Positions 16,085-25,712 are shown, counted from the stretch's first letter. The stretch: DNA of 64,000 nt from Xanthomonas sp. (GCA_018262705.1 JADFDQ010000006.1:1-64000); one strand, 5' to 3'. Made by a program: numbers and translations. Notes: a model not told the origin generated them from the sequence alone.

Positions 16085-16894
16085 ATGACAACAGACGGCT
16101 TTCTGCGGGGACGCCGCGCGCTGGTGACCGGCAGCACCTCCGGCATCGGACTGGCCATCGCCTGCCGGCTCGCCGCGGCGGGCGCACAGGTGGCCATTCA
16201 CGGGCTGGGCGCGACCGAACAGATCGCTGCCGCAGTCACGGCGGTCGAGGCGGCGGGCGCAACGCCGCCTCATTTCGACGGCGATCTGCGCGATCCGGAC
16301 GCCATTGAAAACCTGATGTCGGCTGTTTCCGACTGGTCGCAGGGCGGCGTCGACATCCTCGTCAACAACGCCGGCATTCAGCACACGGCGGTGCTGGCAG
16401 ACATGCCGGTGGAGAAATGGGATGCGATCCTCGCAGTCAACTTGTCCTCTGCGTTCCATACCATGCGCCACGCCCTGCCCGCCATGGCCGCACGCGGCTT
16501 TGGTCGGGTGATCAATATCGCCTCGGTGCACGGGCTGGTGGCTTCGAAGGAAAAAGCGCCGTATGTGGCCAGCAAGTTCGGGCTGGTCGGAATGAGCAAG
16601 GTGGCGGCGCTCGAATACGCCGCGCAGGGCAGCCGTGACTCCGGCGGCGTCACCATCAATTGCATCTGCCCGGGCTGGGTGGAAACGCCGCTGATCGAAC
16701 CGCAGATCGACGCCCACCGCGGCGGCGGCAGTCGCGACGATGGCGTGCGCGCACTGCTCTCGGAAAAACAGCCGAGCCTGAGGATGTCGCTGGCCGACGA
16801 GATCGCCGCGCTGGCGGTGTTCCTGTGCCGCCGCGAAGCGCACAACCTGACCGGATCGGCAATTCCGGTGGACGGCGGCTGGAGCGCGCAGTGA
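16085..16894 (+). CDS. bdhA: 3-hydroxybutyrate dehydrogenase (short-chain dehydrogenase)
   Basis: A 269-residue NAD-dependent SDR oxidising (R)-3-hydroxybutyrate to acetoacetate. The Rossmann motif TGSTSGIGLAIA is at the N-terminus, NNAG follows at about residues 95-98, and the catalytic Ser/Tyr/Lys are in IASVHGLVAS and YVASKFG. The segment SVHGLVASKEKAPYVASK is characteristic of bacterial 3-HB dehydrogenases. I use the ATG at 16085; 16058 is an upstream alternative. Its position opposite the oligomer hydrolase gene and near phaCE supports the substrate. Confidence 0.92.
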   Translation: MTTDGFLRGRRALVTGSTSGIGLAIACRLAAAGAQVAIHGLGATEQIAAAVTAVEAAGATPPHFDGDLRDPDAIENLMSAVSDWSQGGVDILVNNAGIQHTAVLADMPVEKWDAILAVNLSSAFHTMRHALPAMAARGFGRVINIASVHGLVASKEKAPYVASKFGLVGMSKVAALEYAAQGSRDSGGVTINCICPGWVETPLIEPQIDAHRGGGSRDDGVRALLSEKQPSLRMSLADEIAALAVFLCRREAHNLTGSAIPVDGGWSAQ

Positions 16895-16928
16895 CGGCAG
16901 GCCGCACGATGCGTCAAAGTAGTCACCC

Positions 16929-17594
16929 ATGCCGACCCTGCTGATCGCCGACGACCACCCGCTGTTCCGCGCTGCGCTCAAACAGGCGGCGCGCGACGCG
17001 CTGGGCGAGATCGATCTGTTCGAAGGCGATTCGCTGGAGACCGTGCTGGCCCTGCTTGACGCCCAGCCGCAAGTCGACCTGGTGTTGCTCGACCTGCACA
17101 TGCCCGGCAACCACGGCCTGGCCGGACTGGCCGCCGTGCGCGCCCAGTACCCGGGCGTGGCGGTGATCGTGGTGTCGGCCAATGACGATCCGCGCGTGGT
17201 GCGGCGAGCGCTCGACCACGGTGCCGCCGGCTACCTGCCCAAGAGTGCAGGACTCGATGAACTGCGCGACGCGATTCGCACCGTGCTCGCCTGCGAGACC
17301 TGGCTGCCGCCCGCCCTGCGCGCCAGCGTCGCCCGCGCCCAGAGCACGCCCGCCGACGCCGATCTGGCATCGCGTCTGGCCAGCCTGTCGCCGCAGCAGT
17401 TCCGGGTGCTGACGCTGGTGGCCGGCGGCCTGCTCAACAAGCAGATTGCCGACCGCCTCGACATCCAGGAACGCACCGTCAAGGCGCATCTGACCGCCAT
17501 TTTCGAACGCCTCGGCGTGCGCAACCGCACCCAAGCCAGCGTGGTGCTGCGCGAACTGGAGCTGACCGATCCGGCGCGTCGGATCGAAGGGTGA
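16929..17594 (+). CDS. NarL/FixJ-family response regulator (receiver plus LuxR-type HTH)
   Basis: A 221-residue transcription regulator. The receiver domain (about 1-120) has the acidic pair D8-D9, the phospho-acceptor D55 in LLDLHMPG, and a Lys in YLPKSAG. The C-terminal LuxR-type helix-turn-helix spans about 150-210 (LSPQQFRVLTLVAGGLLNKQIA and VKAHLTAIFERLGV). It starts 34 bp after bdhA, on the same strand, so it is probably co-transcribed. No sensor kinase gene is nearby. Control of PHB or 3-hydroxybutyrate metabolism is a reasonable guess from position only. Confidence 0.92.
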   Translation: MPTLLIADDHPLFRAALKQAARDALGEIDLFEGDSLETVLALLDAQPQVDLVLLDLHMPGNHGLAGLAAVRAQYPGVAVIVVSANDDPRVVRRALDHGAAGYLPKSAGLDELRDAIRTVLACETWLPPALRASVARAQSTPADADLASRLASLSPQQFRVLTLVAGGLLNKQIADRLDIQERTVKAHLTAIFERLGVRNRTQASVVLRELELTDPARRIEG

Positions 17595-17600
17595 GAATCG

Positions 17601-17640
17601 GGGACCGGGGACCGGGGGCCGGGGGCCGGGGGCCGGGGAA
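17601..17640. repeat. G-rich short tandem repeat (GGGG-ACC/CC units), potential G-quadruplex
   Basis: Immediately after the response regulator stop codon, six runs of four or five G are separated by ACC or CC. The regular spacing fits the pattern for a stable G-quadruplex on the plus strand. Related GGGACC text occurs at 25744-25770. Confidence 0.7.
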
Positions 17641-17719
17641 TGCTACAGCCCAAGTTTCGAAGAGGCTGCCTCAGGGCGAGGGACAAGATGATCAGAGCCA
17701 AACCGGCGAAGCCCGCGCT

Positions 17720-17775
17720 ATATCATGTGCAACGATTTTGGAGAGATGGCCGGGCGGTTCAAGGCACCGGTCTTG
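17720..17775 (+). repeat. Duplicated 5' half of tRNA-Ser with its leader (tRNA remnant)
   Basis: These 56 bases closely match 17821-17876, which is the promoter-proximal leader and 5' half of the intact tRNA-Ser downstream. The match runs from the TATCATG block through GGAGAGATGGCCG and ends at the anticodon stem (GGTCTTG). After 17775 the sequence diverges, and no 3' acceptor strand (CTCTCC) follows, so it cannot make a tRNA. Two D-arm differences show the copies have drifted. Confidence 0.75.
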
Positions 17776-17840
17776 CTTGCGCAGGCAGGACTATACGTGC
17801 CGCAGATCAGCCGCTGAGCGGTATCATGCGCAGCGATTTC

Positions 17841-17930
17841 GGAGAGATGGCCGAGTGGTTTAAGGCACCGGTCTTGAAAACCGGCGAAGGCTCAAACCTT
17901 CCGTGGGTTCGAATCCCACTCTCTCCGCCA
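17841..17930 (+). tRNA. tRNA-Ser (anticodon UGA)
   Basis: A 90-nt class II tRNA with a complete cloverleaf. The acceptor stem pairs GGAGAG with CTCTCC, the anticodon loop is CTTGAAA (anticodon TGA), a long variable arm follows (GGCTCAAACC region), the T-arm loop is TTCGAAT, and CCA is encoded. Reads UCA and, by wobble, other UCN codons. It is preceded by the partial copy at 17720-17775. Confidence 0.96.
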
Positions 17931-17994
17931 ACAGCAAGCGCACGCCACGCAAGCACCGGCTTTCGCCCTTTCAAGCAAAAGCCGGCTCGCGTAA

Positions 17995-20679
17995 TCAGGC
18001 AACTGCCTCGGCCTCCATCGGCTCGAAACGCCCCTGGAAGAAGCGCAGGTCTTTCGGTTCGTAGGTGAAGCGCAGGCCGTGGATCGACTCGCGGCGCTGC
18101 CACAGGCGGATGATGCCGTTGGCCACTTCGCGCAGGTGGTCGTCGCTGTACACGCGACGCGGCAGGGTCAGCCGCACCAGCTCCAGCGCCGGATGGTGGT
18201 TGCTGCCGTCGGGATCGCGGCCGCTGGACACGTTGCCGCGTTCCATCGTGCGCACGCCGGTTTCGATGTAGATCTCGCTGGACAGGCGCTGCGCCGGATA
18301 GTCGTCCTGATCGACGTGCGGCAGGAAGCGGCGCGCATCGACGAACACCGCATGGGTGCCGGTCGGCTCAACCACCGGCACGCCAGCCTCACGCAGCCAG
18401 CCGGCCAGTCGCTGCGCCTGCTCGACGCGGGTGCGGATATAGCGATCGTCCACCATCTCGCGCACGCCCTGCGCCATCGCCGCCAGATCGCCGGCCGGCA
18501 GACCGCCGTCGCGCACGCCGCCCTCGTAGATGCGCAATTTGGCCTCGGACTTGCGCGCCCACTCGGCGTTGTCCTTGAAGGTCAGCAGGCCGCCGATGTT
18601 GATCAGGAAATCCTTCTTGCCGGAGACGGTGGCTCCGTCACCGTAAAGCATCATCTCGCGCAGGATGTCCTTGACCCTGGTGTCGCGGTAGCGCGGATCG
18701 AACTTCTGGATCATGTAGGCGTTTTCGACCGCGCGGGTGGCGTCGAACATCACCGCGATGCCGTGTTTGCGGGTGTAGGCGTACACCTCTCGCAGATTGT
18801 CCATCGACACCGGCTGGCCGCCGGCGAGATTCACCGACAGCTCGAACGAGATATAGGCGATCTGGTCGGCGCCGTGCTGCTGCACCAGCGCATCGACCTT
18901 GGCGAGATCGATATTGCCCTTCCAGCGAAACGGCGAAGTCGAATCGTGGGCTTCATCGACGATGACATCGGCGAACACGCCGCCGGCATATTCCTGATGC
19001 ACCTTGGTGGTGGTGAAATACATGTTGCCGGGCACGATCTGGCCGGGTTTGATCATCACCTCGGACAGGATCTGTTCGGCGGCGCGGCCCTGATGGGTCG
19101 GCAGCACGTGCGCGTAGCCGTAGGTGTCGTGGATCGCTTCGGCAAAGTCCAGATAGGCGCTGCTGGTGGCCGGTGTCGGCAACGCCGCATCGAATGCGGC
19201 CCACTGCACGGTGGACATGGCGGTGGTGCCGGAATCGGTCAACAGGTCGATCGCCACGTCGGCAGAGCGCAGCAGGAAGGTGTTCCAGCCGGACTCGCGC
19301 ATCGCTTTCTCGCGCTGTTCGCGGGTGGTGACGGCGATCGGTTCGATGGTGTGGATCAGCCACGGCTCGCAGTCGTACTCCACCACATCCAGATCCGCAA
19401 ACACCGTATCGAAGCGCAGCGCGTCCTGCCATTCATCGGCATGCTGCAGGTTCGGCACCGGCACCCGTTCGCGCTGCCGGTACAGCGCAATCACCGCATC
19501 GGCGACCTGATCGAGCTGTCGGTTGGTCATGGCCAGACGCGGAATCTGCAGCGGCAGCAGCGCATCGTGACCCACCCGCCCCTGCGCCAGCGCGCGCACG
19601 CCGGCGGCCTGGTACAGCGCGCAGGCCAGCGCGTGCTCCGGATACTCGGGCACGTGCGGCAGGAACGCGTCGGCCCGCAGATAAGCGCCATCGCAGCCGC
19701 GCTCGATCGGCACCCCGGCCTCGCGCAGCCGGGCGGTGAAACGCTCGGTCTGCTGCATCGCCCACTGCACGGTCGGCTCATCGCACATTTCGCCGAGCCC
19801 GCGCGCCAGCACCTCCATCGTGCGGCCGGCCATGCCGCCGTAGGTGTGCAGGCCTTCGAACACCACGATTTCGTTGATGAAGTGCTCGTGGTCGGACGGA
19901 TTGTCGGTGGCAAGGAAGCCGCCGGTGTTGGCGCGCGCGTCCTGGGCGCCATCCATCAGGATCACATGGGCGGTCTTGGACAGCAGCTTCACCAGTTCGG
20001 CGATGGTGCGATCGCCCATGCCAGGTTCATAGCGCTGGATGTACCAGGCGTTTTCCACCACGCGCGAGACGTCGAGCACCAGCCGCAGTCCGTGACGGTC
20101 GGCCACCTCGCGCGCCGCGCGCAGGTTGGCGAGGCTGATCGGATGCTGCCCGTCGGCGAAAGCCTGGGCGCCGACGAAGGGCGGCCGCTGCTCGCGGATG
20201 TCCGCGTCCAGCCGATCAAGATCGATATTGCCGGTAAAGATCTTCGCTGCGTGATCGCGCATGTCGCGCAGTTCGATCCCGCGCGGCGCGTGCAGATCCA
20301 CCCGACCGCGCGCATTGCTGGGCAGACGCTGGCCGCGCTTTGCGAACACGTGCAGCAGGATCTTCACCGAACCCAGCGAATTGTGGGTCGGGCAGACGTA
20401 GCTGTGGCCCAGCACGCGGTTGATCGTCGCGCACAGGGTTTCGAAATTGCGCGCACCGGCGTAGGCCTCGTCGCCGATCAGCTGGCCGGCCAGCTGCTCC
20501 TGCGTCATCGCGCCGCTGCCGTAGGACACCATGTCGAAGCTGACCTGCTGCGGGGTCAGGTTGAAGACGTTGAAATGCGCGGCGGCGAGGTTGTGCTTGC
20601 GTTCGTCGAGCGTGGGGAATGCGATTGGGCGAACGGTCTTGACCTTGTGCGGCTCGTGGACGGGAACGGGGGTGGCCAT
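17995..20679 (-). CDS. Double-length beta-eliminating lyase: tyrosine phenol-lyase-like C-terminal half fused to a degenerate N-terminal copy
   Basis: An 894-residue protein about twice the length of tryptophanase or tyrosine phenol-lyase (456-471). Two homologous PLP-fold halves can be aligned, roughly residues 20-430 and 431-894. The C-terminal half is complete: PTHQGRAAEQ, NLAGGQPVSM, FDATRAVENAY, and the PLP lysine K689 in SGKKDFLINIGG. At the positions that separate the two enzymes it looks like tyrosine phenol-lyase: FTTT (T556; tryptophanases have FDTT) and MERG (R814; E. coli tryptophanase has VEIG). The N-terminal half keeps the fold landmarks (LDVSRVVENAW, ANTGGFLATDN) but has MDGAQ where the lysine should be, so it should be catalytically dead. 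Divergent from an Lrp-type regulator. Confidence 0.85.
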   Translation of the reverse strand: MATPVPVHEPHKVKTVRPIAFPTLDERKHNLAAAHFNVFNLTPQQVSFDMVSYGSGAMTQEQLAGQLIGDEAYAGARNFETLCATINRVLGHSYVCPTHNSLGSVKILLHVFAKRGQRLPSNARGRVDLHAPRGIELRDMRDHAAKIFTGNIDLDRLDADIREQRPPFVGAQAFADGQHPISLANLRAAREVADRHGLRLVLDVSRVVENAWYIQRYEPGMGDRTIAELVKLLSKTAHVILMDGAQDARANTGGFLATDNPSDHEHFINEIVVFEGLHTYGGMAGRTMEVLARGLGEMCDEPTVQWAMQQTERFTARLREAGVPIERGCDGAYLRADAFLPHVPEYPEHALACALYQAAGVRALAQGRVGHDALLPLQIPRLAMTNRQLDQVADAVIALYRQRERVPVPNLQHADEWQDALRFDTVFADLDVVEYDCEPWLIHTIEPIAVTTREQREKAMRESGWNTFLLRSADVAIDLLTDSGTTAMSTVQWAAFDAALPTPATSSAYLDFAEAIHDTYGYAHVLPTHQGRAAEQILSEVMIKPGQIVPGNMYFTTTKVHQEYAGGVFADVIVDEAHDSTSPFRWKGNIDLAKVDALVQQHGADQIAYISFELSVNLAGGQPVSMDNLREVYAYTRKHGIAVMFDATRAVENAYMIQKFDPRYRDTRVKDILREMMLYGDGATVSGKKDFLINIGGLLTFKDNAEWARKSEAKLRIYEGGVRDGGLPAGDLAAMAQGVREMVDDRYIRTRVEQAQRLAGWLREAGVPVVEPTGTHAVFVDARRFLPHVDQDDYPAQRLSSEIYIETGVRTMERGNVSSGRDPDGSNHHPALELVRLTLPRRVYSDDHLREVANGIIRLWQRRESIHGLRFTYEPKDLRFFQGRFEPMEAEAVA

Positions 20680-20923
20680 GGCGGGAACCTGCTGGGAGTG
20701 AGGGCAATGCCTGCACGCGCGAAGCGCGGAGGAGTGCCTGAAATTATAAAAAGCAAGTCGCAGCTTCTTAATACTGATAATCTTGTAAAATGCTGCTATT
20801 ACCTAAACAATCATCATGTTCTATGGTTTTTACTTAATAATGCGCTGATCAATTCAGGCCATCCTTGAAGCCAGCGCAGCACAAGCCTCAGTCCCAGTCA
20901 AACGCCAGCTTCATCCTTGCTCA
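20680..20923. promoter_or_regulatory. AT-rich divergent promoter region between the lyase gene and the Lrp-type regulator
   Basis: A 244-bp divergent intergenic region, clearly AT-rich between about 20740 and 20855 against a GC-rich background. The AT-rich part is bracketed by an inverted repeat, GCCTGAA at 20736-20742 and TTCAGGC at 20853-20859. Several -10-like hexamers are present, but no single promoter stands out. The layout fits an Lrp/AsnC regulator controlling itself and the lyase gene. Confidence 0.55.
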
Positions 20924-21418
20924 ATGTCCGACAAACTCCTCGATGCCACCGACTGGAAGCTGCTGGAACTGCTGCAGGAAGACGGCCGCGCCAGCTTTGC
21001 CGCGCTCGGGCGTGCGGTCGGCATGTCCACGCCTGCGGTGGCCGAGCGCGTTCGCCAGCTGGAAGCGCATGGCGTCATCCGCGGTTACCGCGTCGAAATC
21101 GATCTCGCCAAAGTCGGTCGCCCGATCCTGGCCATCCTGCGCATGAGCATCGTCGGCGACGTGCTGGGCCGGATCACCGAGGCTGTGCGCAAAATTCCGG
21201 AGGTGCTGGAATGCCACCGCGGCACCGGCGCCGATTCGTTCATCGCCAAAGTTGCCGTCGGCAGCGTGGAAGATCTGGAACGACTGATCGACAAACTCGC
21301 GCCCTACGGCACCACTTCGACCGCGATCGTGCTGTCCACGCCGGTCGCGGAACGCACCATCACCGCGCCCACCGCCGCGCCGCGCCCGCCGGCGCACGAC
21401 CATCGCAGGCGGCGCTGA
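20924..21418 (+). CDS. Lrp/AsnC-family transcriptional regulator
   Basis: A 164-residue regulator. The N-terminal winged helix-turn-helix matches the family (LLDATDWKLLELLQEDGRASF, then LGRAVGMSTPAVAERVRQLE), and the C-terminal RAM/effector domain follows (ILAILRMSIVGD, ECHRGTGADSFIAKVAV). The last 25 residues are an Ala/Pro/His/Arg-rich tail beyond the usual end. Lrp-type proteins sense amino acids and often control a divergent amino-acid enzyme. The neighbour here is an aromatic amino-acid lyase homologue, so Tyr or Trp sensing is a fair inference. Confidence 0.92.
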   Translation: MSDKLLDATDWKLLELLQEDGRASFAALGRAVGMSTPAVAERVRQLEAHGVIRGYRVEIDLAKVGRPILAILRMSIVGDVLGRITEAVRKIPEVLECHRGTGADSFIAKVAVGSVEDLERLIDKLAPYGTTSTAIVLSTPVAERTITAPTAAPRPPAHDHRRRR

Positions 21419-21429
21419 ATTGCAAACGC

Positions 21430-22344
21430 TTACAACCGCGAAGCTTCCAGCAGCGGCGGCAGTTTGTCGGCAAGAAAATCGAGAAACACCCGCACCGCCG
21501 GCAGCATGCCGCGGCGCGAGGCGAACACGGCGTGGGCAATCCCCTGCGGCAGCCGCCAGTCCGGCAACACCACCTCCAGCGCGCCGGAGCGCACGGCATC
21601 GGCACACAGGGTTTCCGGCAGCAGGGTGATCCCGAGGTCGCTTTCGGCCAGCGCCAGCATCATCGGCAAGTCGTGGCCGCTGACGCGCGGCTGCAATTCG
21701 ATCCGGCGCACATCGCCGTCCGGCCCGTGCAACTCCCAGCGTTGGCGCACCTCGTCCTCGCTGGCGCACAAGGTGACGTGTCCGGCCAGATCGTCCGGTG
21801 TTTTCGGACGTCCGGCGCGAGCCAGATAACGCGGGCTAGCCACCAGCAGTTCCTGGATCTGGCCGAAACTGCGCATGGCAAGACTGCCGCCGTTGTCGAG
21901 CCGGCTGCGCACGCGGATCGCCACGTCCACGCCTTCGTTGATGACATCGACCCGGCGGTTGCTGACGATCAACTGCAGACGCACTTTCGGATAGCGCGCC
22001 ATGAACTCCGGGATCAGCTTCGGGAACTGCAGCTGCGCCATCGACACCGGCACGCTGACCCGCACTGTCCCGCGCGGCTCGGCGCTGAGGCGATCCACCA
22101 CTTCGCGCGCGGCCTGCGCCTCGGCCAACATTGACAATGCGTGCCGGTGCACGCTCATGCCGACATCGGTCACCGCAAAGCGACGCGTCGAGCGCTGCAG
22201 CAGGCGCACGCCGAGATCGGCCTCCAGCGCCGTCACCCGCCGACTCAGGCGCGACTTGGGGATGCCCAGAACCCGCGAAGCTGGGGCAAAGCCGCCGTGA
22301 TCCACGACCGCGGCGAAGTAATAGAGATCGTTGAGATTCTGCAT
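21430..22344 (-). CDS. LysR-family transcriptional regulator
   Basis: A 304-residue LysR-type regulator with an N-terminal winged HTH (LNDLYYFAAVVDHGGFAPAS, then LGIPKSRLSRRVTALE) and a periplasmic-binding-like effector domain (about 90-300). The HTH resembles the subgroup that includes the aldehyde/quinone and stress regulators near YafC/AaeR, but the target is not evident. I use the ATG at 22344 because the conserved MQNLNDL start lies there; upstream frame to 22551 is not conserved-looking. Its stop lies 9 bp from the convergent Lrp-type gene. Confidence 0.9.
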   Translation of the reverse strand: MQNLNDLYYFAAVVDHGGFAPASRVLGIPKSRLSRRVTALEADLGVRLLQRSTRRFAVTDVGMSVHRHALSMLAEAQAAREVVDRLSAEPRGTVRVSVPVSMAQLQFPKLIPEFMARYPKVRLQLIVSNRRVDVINEGVDVAIRVRSRLDNGGSLAMRSFGQIQELLVASPRYLARAGRPKTPDDLAGHVTLCASEDEVRQRWELHGPDGDVRRIELQPRVSGHDLPMMLALAESDLGITLLPETLCADAVRSGALEVVLPDWRLPQGIAHAVFASRRGMLPAVRVFLDFLADKLPPLLEASRL

Positions 22345-22434
22345 TGACCGCTTCAGATTCGAAACACTGACTGCAATTCGACCATGCTTCGCCGCAAAAA
22401 CGCAACGAACGAAGCTTTGCAATCGTCTGTAGTC

Positions 22435-22454
22435 GCGCACCGCAGGGGCGCGAT
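22435..22454. repeat. Dispersed repeat copy (shared 20-mer with 35254-35273)
   Basis: The 20 bases GCGCACCGCAGGGGCGCGAT are identical at both places, each in an intergenic region. This copy lies in the 287-bp gap between the LysR gene and serS, in which I see no other gene. The second copy sits in a hairpin (35248-35298). They look like members of a REP-type dispersed family. Confidence 0.6.
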
Positions 22455-22631
22455 TTGCAGGAGTCTCCCAAAGCGTTCGCACCCCATTCGGCGTGCTCCT
22501 GCGGTGGTCGAACAAACGAGGTGCAGTTTCAGTAGACACCCCATGGATCACGCCGGATCAAGCGCTTACGTGTTTGATCCGCGGTTGCGCCATCCGTTGC
22601 GCGCGGCAACGCTGACTTGATCAGCGCCGCC

Positions 22632-23990
<1,359 letters not shown>

Positions 23991-24102
23991 TCACGATGAA
24001 TGAGCCGACATTATCGCCGACAGCGGCCGGCTTGGGCCGCGTCGTTCACATGACGCCTGCCGTCAACACACCGGCGCACGCCGGCTGTGCGAAAATCCAG
24101 CC

Positions 24103-24732
24103 ATGACCGAAGAAGACCTGCCCAAACCCGCGCACCCGCGCTGGAGTTTGCGCAAATTGCTCGTACTGGCTTTCGCGGCAGGCTTGCTGCTGTTCTTCCT
24201 AGTATGGCTGAGTTCACGCCACGACTATGATTTCTACACTGCGACCGACGCCGGCGACGCGGCGGATCAGAGCGATACCCTGCCTGCCCCGATTGCGCCG
24301 GACGTCGCCAGCGGCAGCGGAGCCAGCGGTTTGAGCGTGGATCCTGCAGCCGCCGTAACGCCGGCACCGGCGAATGCGGTGCCGGGAATCATCGAAGCCC
24401 CGCCCGCGTCCCCGGCGCCGCCGCCCGCTACCGCAAGTACCAGCGCGGGCTCGCTGGCCAACGACCGCGCAAGCCCGATTCCGCTAGCCACTCCCGCCCC
24501 GCGCTATCCGCAGGAAGCCCTGCGCCGCGATGTCGACGGCACGGTGCGGGTGCGGATCAGCGTGGCATCCGACGGCAGCGTGACGAACACTGCGATCGAA
24601 AGCAGCAGCGGCGACCGTTCGCTGGATCGCGCCGCACTCGACGCAGCGCGGCGCTGGAGCTTCCAGCCGGCCACGCGCGGCGGTCAACCGATCGCCGCCG
24701 ACGTGGTGGTGCCGATCATCTTTCAGCGCTGA
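24103..24732 (+). CDS. TonB-family energy transducer
   Basis: A 209-residue protein with an N-terminal cytosolic segment, one transmembrane helix (about 18-37, LLVLAFAAGLLLFFLVWL), an Ala/Pro-rich periplasmic linker (about 60-125), and a C-terminal TonB domain (PAPRYPQEALRRDVDGTVRV through WSFQPATRGGQPI). TonB proteins pass proton-motive energy from ExbBD to outer-membrane transporters. No exbB or exbD is adjacent, so it may be an accessory TonB-like protein. The helix lacks the SxxxH motif usual in TonB helices that contact ExbD. Confidence 0.85.
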   Translation: MTEEDLPKPAHPRWSLRKLLVLAFAAGLLLFFLVWLSSRHDYDFYTATDAGDAADQSDTLPAPIAPDVASGSGASGLSVDPAAAVTPAPANAVPGIIEAPPASPAPPPATASTSAGSLANDRASPIPLATPAPRYPQEALRRDVDGTVRVRISVASDGSVTNTAIESSSGDRSLDRAALDAARRWSFQPATRGGQPIAADVVVPIIFQR

Positions 24733-24812
24733 TCGGTGCTGCGGGGCCGGAAAGGCAAACGATCGATTTGCATAGTGACCTCCGAAGGTCACTTGGAAAG
24801 CAACCGCGGAAG

Positions 24813-25712
24813 TCAAAAACAATCCAGATCCTGCGCCACGATCACCGGGCCCTTGTAGCCACCGGCGCGGATGGCGGACAGCATCGCGGCGTCGTCGCTG
24901 CCGTGGCGGACGATGTGGTGCAACACCAGCCGCTTGGGATTGGCCAGCGCGGCGATGACACCCAGTTCGAGGTCGGAGGTGTGGAACTGGCCCATGTAGG
25001 TGGGCCAAACTTCGCCACCGATGCGCAGCTCCGGCAGGGCCTGGGTGTGCGGATAGACCTCGTGGACGAGGGTATCGACGCCACGGCTGGCTTCGACGAT
25101 TCCCTCTGTGGGTCGGGTGTCGCCGGAAATCACGATCGAACGATCCGGCGTATCGATGCGAAAGCCGTAGGCCTGCTTCCAGCAGCCGTGCTCGACCGGG
25201 ATGGCGGTGACTTTCACGCCATCCTTGTCGTAGACGACGCCGGCCTCGAACTCGTGCACGTCCACCTTGTAGCCGGTCGTGGTCTGCCGCTCCAGCCCTT
25301 CGATGCGTACATGGATGTCCTCGTCCCACGCGGCGAGGATGTGCCGGGTCATCTTCTTCAGGCCACGCGGCCCGTAGGCCTGCAACTTGTCGCGCCGGCC
25401 CATGACCCAGGTAGTCAGGATTAGGTCGGGATAGCCGAGGGTGTGGTCGCTGTGCAGGTGGGTGAGAAACACCGCTTCCGGCCCGCGAATCGACAAGCCC
25501 GCCGCCGCCATCCGCCGCATCACGCCGGCACCGGCATCGAACAGGAACACGCGACCATCGAACACCACCGCCGTCGCCGGCCCGAAACACGCCGGATCCG
25601 GTCGCGGCATCCCGGTTCCAAGCATCACCAGCGTGGTCGCCCCCGGTTTGCTCGCGGCGGCGCGCTTGAGTGCAGCGGTGCGGTACTTGTCGGTGGATTG
25701 TTTGGTTGGCAT
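24813..25712 (-). CDS. MBL-fold metallo-hydrolase (ribonuclease Z-like subgroup)
   Basis: A 299-residue metallo-beta-lactamase-fold hydrolase. Metal-ligand motifs are visible: HLHSDH at about residue 84, a His in VEHGCW, an Asp in ISGDTRP, and a His near LHHIVRHG. The LGTGMPRPDP N-terminal segment is typical of RNase Z-like and arylsulfatase-like MBL proteins. No signal peptide is obvious. It is not a canonical tRNase Z, because the exosite arm is not recognisable. The substrate is unknown. It is a single gene with an unusual repeat-filled region upstream. Confidence 0.85.
   Translation of the reverse strand: MPTKQSTDKYRTAALKRAAASKPGATTLVMLGTGMPRPDPACFGPATAVVFDGRVFLFDAGAGVMRRMAAAGLSIRGPEAVFLTHLHSDHTLGYPDLILTTWVMGRRDKLQAYGPRGLKKMTRHILAAWDEDIHVRIEGLERQTTTGYKVDVHEFEAGVVYDKDGVKVTAIPVEHGCWKQAYGFRIDTPDRSIVISGDTRPTEGIVEASRGVDTLVHEVYPHTQALPELRIGGEVWPTYMGQFHTSDLELGVIAALANPKRLVLHHIVRHGSDDAAMLSAIRAGGYKGPVIVAQDLDCF

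Noticed and set aside
17740-17815. A second tRNA gene upstream of tRNA-Ser
   Set aside because: The 5' half is tRNA-Ser-like, but no matching acceptor 3' strand, T-arm or CCA follows, so it is a partial copy.
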